DNA of 24,961 bases. It comes from a bacterium. Lineage in GTDB: Bacteria > Bacillota_A > Clostridia > Lachnospirales > Lachnospiraceae. Position 1 is the first letter of the stretch. Each line of letters starts with the position of its first letter. The stretch spans positions 1 through 24,961 of the forward strand of contig SFQZ01000039.1 in assembly GCA_004562915.1 (NCBI GenBank), written 5' to 3'. This document shows, piece by piece, positions 8,123 to 16,560 of this stretch. Position numbers and translations under genes: made by a program. A model generated the notes under the pieces. The model had not been told where the DNA came from. It did no database searches and saw nothing but the letters and a program-made list of their open reading frames with translations.

Positions 8123-11100
8123 TTACTGTTTTCTGATTTTCTTTCTGCTGATATAAAGTCCTGCCATGCCTCCGGTAGAGATAAGCAGAAGCAGAATCGG
8201 CAGCCAGATATTTGTGTTATCTCCTGTCTTCGGTGCATCTGATACCTTCGTCTCTTCATGGGACTGCGGCACATCTGGTGTGCTTGGTGTTTCCGGAACT
8301 TCCGGTTTCTCATTTGTCAGATTGAAAGTAACTTCTACAACCGGCGTACTGTCGTCTGCGTAGGCAAATGTCACTTCATGCTTGGTCTGATCCAGTGTGT
8401 ATCCATCCAGTGTTTTTGTCTCCACCAGATAATACTTGATTGCTGTATCATATTTGCCGTTCTTGAATGCGGCAATCTCATACAGCTTACTCTCGGCATG
8501 ACCGGCAGCATCTGTTTTTAAGGTTTCCAGGACCTTTCCTTTGCTGTCACGGAATTCAAATTCTACTCCTTTCAGCGGTTCCCCAGATGATTTATCTGTC
8601 TTATTGAGAATGACTTTTCCCTTGGCAGTATCATCTTTCATAACCACTTTCTGGATTTCTCCAGTATCCTTCACCTCAAATGTCACATCCGATGTCAGAA
8701 GATATCCTTTTGGTGCCTGTTCCTCTCGTAAGGTGTATCTACCAATTGGCAGTTTTTCAATATAGTGTGCCTCCTCTGTGGAAGTCCAGCTCTCTACTAC
8801 CTGATCGTCCTTATCAAGAATCGTTAGTTTTGCACCAGGAATCTCTGTATCTCCTGTGATATCTGTCTTGCTGATCTGAACCTTGGTCACATCATCTTTC
8901 ATCTCATGCTTCTGAATCTCAGCTGTATTCTCAACCGTAAAGGTAATGCTCTCTGCAGTAACATATCCGTCTGCCGGTTTTGTTTCCGTCATGGTATACT
9001 CATTACCTACAACAAGTTCTTTGATCACATGAGATCCTTCTGTAGAAGTCCATTCATCCACAACATTTCCATCTGCATCCGTCACTTTCAGGTGTGCACC
9101 TGGAAGTTCTTTGCCTGTGGTCAGGTCTGTTTTTGTCAGTTCCACTGTGGTCGGCTGATTTTCAAACGTAAAATCATAGCTTACTTCTGCCTGATCTTCT
9201 CCGGCATATTCAAAGGTAAACTCCTGCACTTCTTCCGTTGTCACAAATCCGTCCGGTGCACTGTTCTCTTTTACATAATATTTTCCATCTACTGGAAGAT
9301 CTGCCGCAAAAGTGATCTGTCCTTTCTCATCGGTTGCTTTCTGCTCGATGAGGGAATCTTTCTCAAGCAACACATCTCCGTTTACATTTTTGATATCTTC
9401 ACTGGTATAAAGGCCGAAGACGCCGCCTGCAAGAACACGGTCTGTATCTTTTTCTTTCTTCAGAACAGTAACCTTTACTTTCTGACGGGTATTCTGCCAT
9501 TTTTCATCATAAGTGATTACCGGTGTGTCCTGATCACGGTAGGAAAGATCAACATATCTCGGTTCTCCATCCAATACATAGCCATGGGCAGTTTTAACTT
9601 CTTTCACATAGTATTTGCCTGCCGGGAGATTATCCATCTGTGCAATACCATTGGAATCTGTAGTAATAGTTCCTACTTTTTCATCTGCTTTGTAATAATC
9701 TTTGCTGACACCATCTGCCGCTTTGATATCTTCCGCAGCAAATACATCGAAAGTCACATCTGTAAGGCTTCCGGTTACATATTCGAAGAGATGCTCCACA
9801 GTGCCTTTTACATTGTCCAGAAGTGTCACTTTATCCAAAAATTCTCCATTTTTGTTGATGATTAAAAGTCCTGTCGGCACTTCATCTTTCATCTCTACCT
9901 TCTGAATCTCTGCGGTATCTTCCAGTGTGAACTTCACATCCGTTGCTTTCAGATATCCATACGGTGCGATTTCTTCACGAAGGGTATATTCCTCCCCAAC
10001 GGTCAGTCGTTTAATCACATGTGGCTGGTCTTTTACAGAAGTCCACTGATCTACGACATTCCCCTCTCTATCAAGAACGGTGAGTTTTGCTCCATCCAGT
10101 TCCACACCTGTTGTCACATCTGATTTTGTAATTTCAACCGTTGTCGGCTGATTCTTCTTCACTGTTTTCAGTTTTACTGTCTTCACGTCCTGTCCCTGAT
10201 AAGAAGCATCCAGATTCAGAACTTCATCGGAAGAAACGAATCCTGCCGGTGCCTTTAACTCTTTTACATAATACTGTCCGAGTGGCAGATCCAGCGTACA
10301 GGAAGCAATTCCATCTTTATCAGAAGTCATTTCCTGTAACAGGGTATCAGCGTTGACAATGACTTTGCCTTCTGCTTTGATATCATCTTTGTTATAAATG
10401 CCAAAGACTGCACCTTCTACCGTTGCTCCGTTTTCTGCATCCTGTTTTTCTACCTGGATTGCAACTTTCTGTCTGTCATCACCAACAGTTACTTCCTGTT
10501 CGATCACAGGTGTATCCTGATCTGCATAGACAAATGCTACATCCGATCTGTCATGGTTCAGAACAAATCCTTCCGGTGCTGTTTTTTCTACCACATAGTA
10601 AGAACCAAGCGGCAGGTTATCTGCAACTGCTTTTCCGTCTTCCCCGGTCGTTACCGTTGTTACCAGAGCATCTTTTGCATAAATCAGCTGTCTGTTTCCA
10701 TTTTCATCTTTCTGATAATCCGGTGTGTAGATATTTTCCGCTGCATAGACGTTAAACTCTGCACCTTTCAGATATTTTTCTTCATAAACAAAATCCTTTT
10801 TGAATCCACTCAGCATCTCACCTTTTTTATAGATCGTCAGCTTTCCTTTTACCGGATGATTCTCGTAATCAACTGTGATAATGGCATCGCCGCTTTCTGA
10901 ATCCATCTGATAAGCAGTGTTTGCATCAACAGCAATCTCCATATAATTCTTGTTGATTGTGTACCCTTCCGGTGCGTTGACTTCCTCAATCCGGTAATGT
11001 CCGATTTTCAGGTTCTTTGGCATGATCAGATAACCCTGACTGTCTGTAAAATAGGACTTGTGTGTGGTTGTCACAGGATAAGTAGTTACCTGCTCCACGT

Positions 11101-14100
11101 ATTTTTTGTTATCCAGGTCATATACCTTAAATTCTGTTCCTGCAATCAGGACGGATTTCTTTGTTTCATCGTCTTTTTTCACAATTTTCAATTTTGCCTT
11201 GAACTCTTTGTCCAGAAGCACACGCCAGATCTGTGGCTCATTCGGATGGTTCTCTGTGATATTCACTTCAAAATCATCGACTGGCTTGTAATTGTGTGGT
11301 GTTGTTGTTTCACGGACAATATAGCTTCCAAATGGTAATGGAATACTGCAGGCATAACCTTTTTCATCTGTAAAAATCTCAGTAGCTCCGTTTTCTCCAC
11401 TCACTACTGGTTTAGCAGAATCAAAATCATAGCTTCCATCTGCTTTCTTTGTAAGGGAAGATTTCAGATAAACTGTAAATCCGGCTCCGGATAACAGATC
11501 TGCATCGGTCTTTCCATTGTTGGCTGCTTTGATAATCTGGAACGGCTGCTTGATCACCTGTTCACTGGAAATGCATTCTCTTTTTACTTCTGCAGTCATA
11601 TCACCTTCATAACTACATTCAAGATCATGTTCTTCTGTATCTGCCAGGTATCCGGTCGGTGGTGTGATCTCCTTGACGTAATATTTGCCAAGATATAAGC
11701 CATCTACAGAAGCCTGTCCTTTTTCATCCGTTGTAAGAGAAGCCACCTGTTCCCCTGCTTTATAAATCACACCGGTTGCTCCATCCGGATGCACGATATC
11801 TTCACGGGCATATAATCCGTAGACTGCACCTTTCAGTGTTGCATCGCCCTGCGGAACGGCTTTTCCTGTTTCTTTATCAACTTTGAATAAATTGATTTTT
11901 GCTGTCACACGGTCATTGCTGAAGGTATGGGCGAAAGATACGGTTGCTTCTTTATCATTGGTGTAAGAGAACTTGAACGTATACACGTCTTCTGTATTTC
12001 TTACATAGCCTTCTGGTGCCTGGTCTTCTTTTACGGAATAGGAATGATTGATAGGCAGATCTGCTGTGAATTTTGCCTTTCCATCCTCACCGGTAGTGGC
12101 TTTCTCAATCAGGGTGCCTTTCTTTACAACAACTACACCATCTGCATTTTTGATATCGTCTGCCGCATACAGGGCGAAAATACCACCTTCCAGCGGTTTC
12201 TTTGTATCTTTATCCTGTTTTACTACAGTGACTTCTGCTTTCTGACGCTCATTGTTGAAGGTGACATCCGCAAATACAACTTCTTTATTCTGTCCGGCAT
12301 AAGTCAGCGTCACTGTCTTTTCTTCGCCGCCATTATAGAAGTTGTCCGGTGCTTTTGCTTCTTTTACCACATAAGTTCCTAGATGGAGATTCTTCAGGGT
12401 AACAGAGCCATTCTCACCTGTTGTCAGATTTTCTTTCACCAGATCACCTTTGCTGTACACTTTTGTACCATACGCAGTCACAATATCTGCTCCGGCATAC
12501 ACGTTGTAAACAGCATTTTTTTGTCTGCGGTTCTCATAATGGAATACGGTTCCACTCTCACTGACTTCTGCTCCGGTAAGCACCTGACCTTCTTTATAAA
12601 CAGTAAGCTCTGCAAGCTGCTCCTTATTTTCCACGGTTACAGCTGAGGTCTTACTTGCTACCAGTTTTACATTTGTTGCCGTTGCATTTACTACATATCC
12701 CTGTGGTGCTGTGATTTCTTTCAGATAAACGGTATCCTGTGTCTTGATAATCGTAACAGAGGATTTTCCATTCTTATCTGTTGCAGGCATCTGAGTGATC
12801 AGCTTTGTACAAGCCTCATCGCTGTAAACGCCAAATACTGCACCTGCAAGATTGACATTCGCTGTATCGTCTTTCTTTACGATTTCGATCGTAGCCTGTT
12901 CAATCCATGACACCTTTAAGCTTACATATTTTTCATCAGCAACACCTTCTCCAAATACAAATGCCAGATCCTGAACACTTGCATTCGTAGTCAATTTATA
13001 TGCTGAATAATCTTTTGTAATACTTCCCTTCATTTTTGCAGAAAAAGTATCACTTACATCTCTTGTCTGTGTCAGAGGAGCTGAGAGATAAAACGTGGTT
13101 CCTCCTCCAATTGTTACGCTTGCACCTGCCGCACTTACGGTTCCAGTAGATACATTATGGAGCTTTACTCCTTTTGGTAAGTCCATTGTGATTTTCTGCT
13201 GGGAAGATGCGTTGAACTTAATGTTCTCCGTTCTCTGAACATTTCTATCTACATAAGCTTTTACATCCGGCTTTGAAAATGACATCGCTACATCTGGTAT
13301 TTCCGGCTTATTCACACAATAATTATAGAGTTCTTTTGCCAAAGCCTCTCCTGTAGCATTGGTTCCGTAAAATGCATCACTGCTTCCGTTGGCATATGAT
13401 GCAGCCATGTGAATGATGATGAATCTTTTTCCTTCTGAAAAATCCGTGTGTTTATTCGCAAAAAAGCTTTCGCTCCCTGCGGCATCTGTGCCGTAATAAC
13501 ACACTTTTGCTAACGCCTGATTGTCTCCAATCTTTGTAATTGTATAATTTCCAGATCCAGGTCCTGGCTTAGCTGGCTGTACACAATACGCAATTGCTCT
13601 GACGTTTCCGTAGCTGATATAGTACGGCTCTGTCAGATAGGTTCCAAGATTATAATCTGCATATCTATACAGTGGTCCTTTTTCAATTGTTACCTGCTGT
13701 GTACTTCTTGCTGAATAAGCTGAAACTGCTTCAAATGTTGCAATCTCTCCCTCTTCCATAGCATCAAGATCCACACCTTCGTCTCCTGCCTGTTCCAAAA
13801 CATCATGAAGCTCTAACCCTGATTCTTCATCATAGGTATCCTGATTCTGTGCCTGCTCTACTAAATCATCAAATTCATCAGCGTCAATATCGGTAATCTC
13901 CGAGTCTGCTTCTGAATCCTCCGCTTCCTCTGTCTGCTGTTCACTGCCAGCGGTTTCTGATTCGGTCACTGCTTCACTCCCTGCAGTTTCAGTCTGAGCT
14001 TCTGTTGCTTTCTCACGCACAATCAGTTTTCGGCTGATCTGGTACTTCGGATGCTCTTGATTTACCGGTTCCACATAATAGACCGCTTTGTAAGTGTCCG

Positions 14101-14419
14101 CATGATCTGTCGTAAAATCCTCATCCTTGTCATTCTTTGCTTCCTCAAATGTGACTTTGACCTTGTTATCATCCTTGATTTCCAGTCCCGTGTAATCTGA
14201 TTTCACATCAAATACACTGCCTGTTTCAATTTCATAATCTTTGGCAGTCACCACCTCATCTTCATCCAGAAGGTCTTTCACTTCCTCATAAAGTGGAGGT
14301 TTTTCCTCTGGCTGGATCTCCGCTGCATATGCCGTCATCGGAGACAGCACTGTACTAAGCATTGTCATGCCTGCCAGCAAGCCAGATACTACTTTTCTAA
14401 AATTACCTTTTTTCTTCAT
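8123..14419 (-). CDS. Giant sortase-anchored SpaA/CnaB-repeat surface adhesin
   Basis: This 2098-residue wall protein probably mediates adhesion or cell contact. A signal peptide (cleavage near TAYA/AE, residue 32) is followed by a small domain (about 55-137), an acidic Glu/Thr-rich stretch (138-230), a thioester-domain-like head (about 245-372; C279 in AYCVQP, also C307 and C368), and a beta-rich segment (about 375-508). About 14 CnaB/SpaA domains come next (about 509-2040), most with a Lys in the first strand (K-x-D), a central E and a terminal Asn or Asp, the triad for intramolecular isopeptide bonds. The C-terminus has the sorting signal APKTGD, a hydrophobic helix and a basic tail. From memory, C. 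difficile CTn1 and CTn7 carry sortase-anchored collagen-binding-like proteins in equivalent places. The ATG has GAGAGGACC upstream. Confidence 0.92.
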   Translation of the reverse strand: MKKKGNFRKVVSGLLAGMTMLSTVLSPMTAYAAEIQPEEKPPLYEEVKDLLDEDEVVTAKDYEIETGSVFDVKSDYTGLEIKDDNKVKVTFEEAKNDKDEDFTTDHADTYKAVYYVEPVNQEHPKYQISRKLIVREKATEAQTETAGSEAVTESETAGSEQQTEEAEDSEADSEITDIDADEFDDLVEQAQNQDTYDEESGLELHDVLEQAGDEGVDLDAMEEGEIATFEAVSAYSARSTQQVTIEKGPLYRYADYNLGTYLTEPYYISYGNVRAIAYCVQPAKPGPGSGNYTITKIGDNQALAKVCYYGTDAAGSESFFANKHTDFSEGKRFIIIHMAASYANGSSDAFYGTNATGEALAKELYNYCVNKPEIPDVAMSFSKPDVKAYVDRNVQRTENIKFNASSQQKITMDLPKGVKLHNVSTGTVSAAGASVTIGGGTTFYLSAPLTQTRDVSDTFSAKMKGSITKDYSAYKLTTNASVQDLAFVFGEGVADEKYVSLKVSWIEQATIEIVKKDDTANVNLAGAVFGVYSDEACTKLITQMPATDKNGKSSVTIIKTQDTVYLKEITAPQGYVVNATATNVKLVASKTSAVTVENKEQLAELTVYKEGQVLTGAEVSESGTVFHYENRRQKNAVYNVYAGADIVTAYGTKVYSKGDLVKENLTTGENGSVTLKNLHLGTYVVKEAKAPDNFYNGGEEKTVTLTYAGQNKEVVFADVTFNNERQKAEVTVVKQDKDTKKPLEGGIFALYAADDIKNADGVVVVKKGTLIEKATTGEDGKAKFTADLPINHSYSVKEDQAPEGYVRNTEDVYTFKFSYTNDKEATVSFAHTFSNDRVTAKINLFKVDKETGKAVPQGDATLKGAVYGLYAREDIVHPDGATGVIYKAGEQVASLTTDEKGQASVDGLYLGKYYVKEITPPTGYLADTEEHDLECSYEGDMTAEVKRECISSEQVIKQPFQIIKAANNGKTDADLLSGAGFTVYLKSSLTKKADGSYDFDSAKPVVSGENGATEIFTDEKGYACSIPLPFGSYIVRETTTPHNYKPVDDFEVNITENHPNEPQIWRVLLDKEFKAKLKIVKKDDETKKSVLIAGTEFKVYDLDNKKYVEQVTTYPVTTTHKSYFTDSQGYLIMPKNLKIGHYRIEEVNAPEGYTINKNYMEIAVDANTAYQMDSESGDAIITVDYENHPVKGKLTIYKKGEMLSGFKKDFVYEEKYLKGAEFNVYAAENIYTPDYQKDENGNRQLIYAKDALVTTVTTGEDGKAVADNLPLGSYYVVEKTAPEGFVLNHDRSDVAFVYADQDTPVIEQEVTVGDDRQKVAIQVEKQDAENGATVEGAVFGIYNKDDIKAEGKVIVNADTLLQEMTSDKDGIASCTLDLPLGQYYVKELKAPAGFVSSDEVLNLDASYQGQDVKTVKLKTVKKNQPTTVEITKSDVTTGVELDGAKLTVLDREGNVVDQWTSVKDQPHVIKRLTVGEEYTLREEIAPYGYLKATDVKFTLEDTAEIQKVEMKDEVPTGLLIINKNGEFLDKVTLLDNVKGTVEHLFEYVTGSLTDVTFDVFAAEDIKAADGVSKDYYKADEKVGTITTDSNGIAQMDNLPAGKYYVKEVKTAHGYVLDGEPRYVDLSYRDQDTPVITYDEKWQNTRQKVKVTVLKKEKDTDRVLAGGVFGLYTSEDIKNVNGDVLLEKDSLIEQKATDEKGQITFAADLPVDGKYYVKENSAPDGFVTTEEVQEFTFEYAGEDQAEVSYDFTFENQPTTVELTKTDLTTGKELPGAHLKVTDADGNVVDEWTSTEGSHVIKELVVGNEYTMTETKPADGYVTAESITFTVENTAEIQKHEMKDDVTKVQISKTDITGDTEIPGAKLTILDKDDQVVESWTSTEEAHYIEKLPIGRYTLREEQAPKGYLLTSDVTFEVKDTGEIQKVVMKDDTAKGKVILNKTDKSSGEPLKGVEFEFRDSKGKVLETLKTDAAGHAESKLYEIAAFKNGKYDTAIKYYLVETKTLDGYTLDQTKHEVTFAYADDSTPVVEVTFNLTNEKPEVPETPSTPDVPQSHEETKVSDAPKTGDNTNIWLPILLLLISTGGMAGLYISRKKIRKQ
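8303..12895 (-). repeat. Array of about 14 CnaB/SpaA-type domains in the adhesin
   Basis: Domains of about 85-130 residues recur with the pattern K-x-D, GAxF-x-[VL]Y, a Gly-rich turn, LP[LI]G-x-YY[VL]KE, AP-x-GY and a closing N-x-R, NQP or KDD. Boundaries are placed by eye from the protein. The domains are diverged, so this is an ancient duplication array rather than an exact DNA tandem repeat. Confidence 0.85.
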
Positions 14420-14450
14420 GCTAAGGTCCTCTCTTTCATATATTTGTATT

Positions 14451-14476
14451 AAAACAGACAGTCCTTAGACTGCCTG
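14451..14476 (-). terminator. Probable intrinsic terminator or attenuator after topB
   Basis: In the 68-base gap between topB and the adhesin gene, an inverted repeat forms a nine-pair stem (CAGGCAGTC with GACTGTCTG, one G-U pair) around a four-base loop. On the minus strand it is followed by TTTTAATAC. The structure fits a Rho-independent terminator of moderate strength. No convincing promoter is visible between it and the adhesin start, so it may attenuate rather than end transcription. Confidence 0.6.
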
Positions 14477-14487
14477 CAATACACTAC

Positions 14488-16560
14488 TTATCGTTGTGGA
14501 AAAATAAGATTGAACTGTACATTTCCCTCTCCGGGATCGACCATCTCCACAGTTGCTTCATACTGTCTCCCTGTTTTTCTTGATACCAGATCCTTATAAT
14601 GGATTTTTCCTTTAGACAGGAACTTCTTTGCTGCCACCTTATCCATCTTTTTTCCCTGGCTTGCAAGAAATTTATCATTTTTCCATAAGGTAAAAGCACA
14701 TTTCCGGTCAGAACAGTAAAAATTTACTTTTCCTTCCCTGACATCTGCTCCACAGCGGGGACATTTGCCAATGACTTCTCCTTTTGCCTTTCCCTGAAAC
14801 TGATTTTTCTTCTCTTCTGAAATCCCCTGATACCTGGCAACCAGTTCCTGCATCAGCTCTGTAATCCCATTTAGGAATTCATCTGCTGTCTCTGTATTCT
14901 GGGCAATATGATTCAATGCCATTTCCCACTCTGCGGTCATCTTCGGAGATTTAATCTCATCCGGTAGAACCGTAATCAGCACATTTCCATCATCTGTCGG
15001 CACCAGATTTTTCTTTTCCCTTTTCACAAAGCCAGACTGAATCAGTTTTTCAATGATTGCTGCCCTTGTTGCAGGAGTACCAAGTCCTTTCTTTTCTGTA
15101 TCTTCGGTCAGCTCTTCATTCCCTGCACGTTCCATCGCAGAAAGCAGGGTATCTTCTGTGTACTGTTTCGGTGGCTGTGTAAAATGCTCCGATACAAAAG
15201 AATCACAGGGACCATAATGCTTGCCTGCCCAGATATCCAACTCCGGCTCTTCTTTTTCTGCAATGATTCCAAAGAACTGTTTCAGTTTTTTCTCAATTGT
15301 CTTGAACCCTTCCTGTTTTGTTTTCTTTGCATTGAGATAAAACGTATGATAATTGCAGGTAATCTGACATTTATGACTCTCATAAATATAAGGATCTGCA
15401 GTTGCTGTCAGAACCCTGGCACTGATCAAATACAAAATCTTGCGGCTTCGTTCTTTCAGTTCACCAATATCTGCTTTGGCTACTTCCATGGTTGGGATAA
15501 TCGCATGGTGATCGGATACTTTCTTTGAATTTAATACCTTACTCACGTCCGGTTGATATTCCAGACCTTCAGCATAAGGCATTTTCCCAAATAACATCTG
15601 AATCAGAGTTTCTGTACTTTCTCCCATCTCATCTGTCAGATACTGGCTGTCTGTTCTCGGATAAGTGACAAGCTTCTGCTCATACATCTCCTGCACAGCA
15701 TCCAATGTCTGCTGTGCGGTATAGCCAAACATTCTGTTAGCTTCCCTCTGCAGGGTGGTCAGATCATAAAGCTTCGGAGGGCGGACCGTTTTCTCTTTCA
15801 CATCATCCTTCTCCACTTCGCACATGCGCTCCTGACACTCTGCAGCCACTTTATCTGCATCTTCTTTTTTCTGAAAATTCTCTGTGACCGCATCCATATC
15901 GTCAAATTTGATATGAGCCATATAATATTTCTCTTTGGTAAATTCCTTGATCTTCTGATTTCGATCCACGATCATGGCAAGTGTTGGTGTCTGTACTCTT
16001 CCAACTTTCAGATTCTGGTTATACAGAACAGAAAAAAGACGGCTCGCATTGATTCCCACCAGCCAGTCAGCCTTTGCCCTGCAAAGAGCTGACTGATAGA
16101 GACTGTCATAACACGAACCGTCTTTTAATGACGCAAATCCATCTTTAATTGCCTGTTCTTCCATGGAAGAGATCCAGAGTCGCTTCATCGGCTTTTTACA
16201 TCCTGCCTGCTCATACACCAGACGGAAGATCAGCTCACCTTCACGTCCTGCATCAGTGGCACAGATCACTTCATCTACTTTGGAATCTCTCATAAGTTTC
16301 TTTAAGATTCCAAACTGCTTTTTCGTACCTTCCAATACCTTATGTTTCCAACATTCTGGCACAATCGGCAGATCATCATATCTCCATTTTTTATATTTTT
16401 CATCGTATTCCGATGCATCACATAATCCAACTAGATGTCCTACGCACCAGGAAACGATATAACCGTTTCCCTCCACGTAGCCATCTTTTCTTGTTCTGGC
16501 TCCAAGCACGGAAGCCAGTGCCATCGCAACCGATGGCTTTTCTGCAATCACTAATTTCAT
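14488..16560 (-). CDS. topB: DNA topoisomerase III
   Basis: This 690-residue type IA topoisomerase relaxes or decatenates single-stranded regions of DNA, probably during element replication or transfer. The TOPRIM domain shows the AEKPS start (E7) and DAGREGE (D103-E109). The catalytic tyrosine is Y300 in the VTYPRTDSQYL motif. SRLFSVLYNQNLKVGRVQTP and GLGTPATRA are type IA core motifs. The C-terminus has a zinc-ribbon-like segment (CPRCG, then YCSDRKC, about 600-625) and a topoisomerase C-terminal repeat. It appears complete, with length typical of ICE-borne TopB. The ATG directly abuts the stop of the preceding gene. A terminator-like hairpin follows 11 bases after its stop. Confidence 0.95.
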   Translation of the reverse strand: MKLVIAEKPSVAMALASVLGARTRKDGYVEGNGYIVSWCVGHLVGLCDASEYDEKYKKWRYDDLPIVPECWKHKVLEGTKKQFGILKKLMRDSKVDEVICATDAGREGELIFRLVYEQAGCKKPMKRLWISSMEEQAIKDGFASLKDGSCYDSLYQSALCRAKADWLVGINASRLFSVLYNQNLKVGRVQTPTLAMIVDRNQKIKEFTKEKYYMAHIKFDDMDAVTENFQKKEDADKVAAECQERMCEVEKDDVKEKTVRPPKLYDLTTLQREANRMFGYTAQQTLDAVQEMYEQKLVTYPRTDSQYLTDEMGESTETLIQMLFGKMPYAEGLEYQPDVSKVLNSKKVSDHHAIIPTMEVAKADIGELKERSRKILYLISARVLTATADPYIYESHKCQITCNYHTFYLNAKKTKQEGFKTIEKKLKQFFGIIAEKEEPELDIWAGKHYGPCDSFVSEHFTQPPKQYTEDTLLSAMERAGNEELTEDTEKKGLGTPATRAAIIEKLIQSGFVKREKKNLVPTDDGNVLITVLPDEIKSPKMTAEWEMALNHIAQNTETADEFLNGITELMQELVARYQGISEEKKNQFQGKAKGEVIGKCPRCGADVREGKVNFYCSDRKCAFTLWKNDKFLASQGKKMDKVAAKKFLSKGKIHYKDLVSRKTGRQYEATVEMVDPGEGNVQFNLIFPQR

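Noticed and set aside
8906..9865. A 319-codon open frame on the plus strand
   Set aside because: It lies antisense to the CnaB repeats, is Cys/Phe/Ile-rich without any family resemblance, and the minus-strand frame there is clearly coding. It is an antisense shadow.
8303..12895. CRISPR array or satellite DNA suggested by recurring segments
   Set aside because: The recurrences are diverged protein-domain repeats of 85-130 codons with coding-type variation, not short identical repeats with unique spacers.
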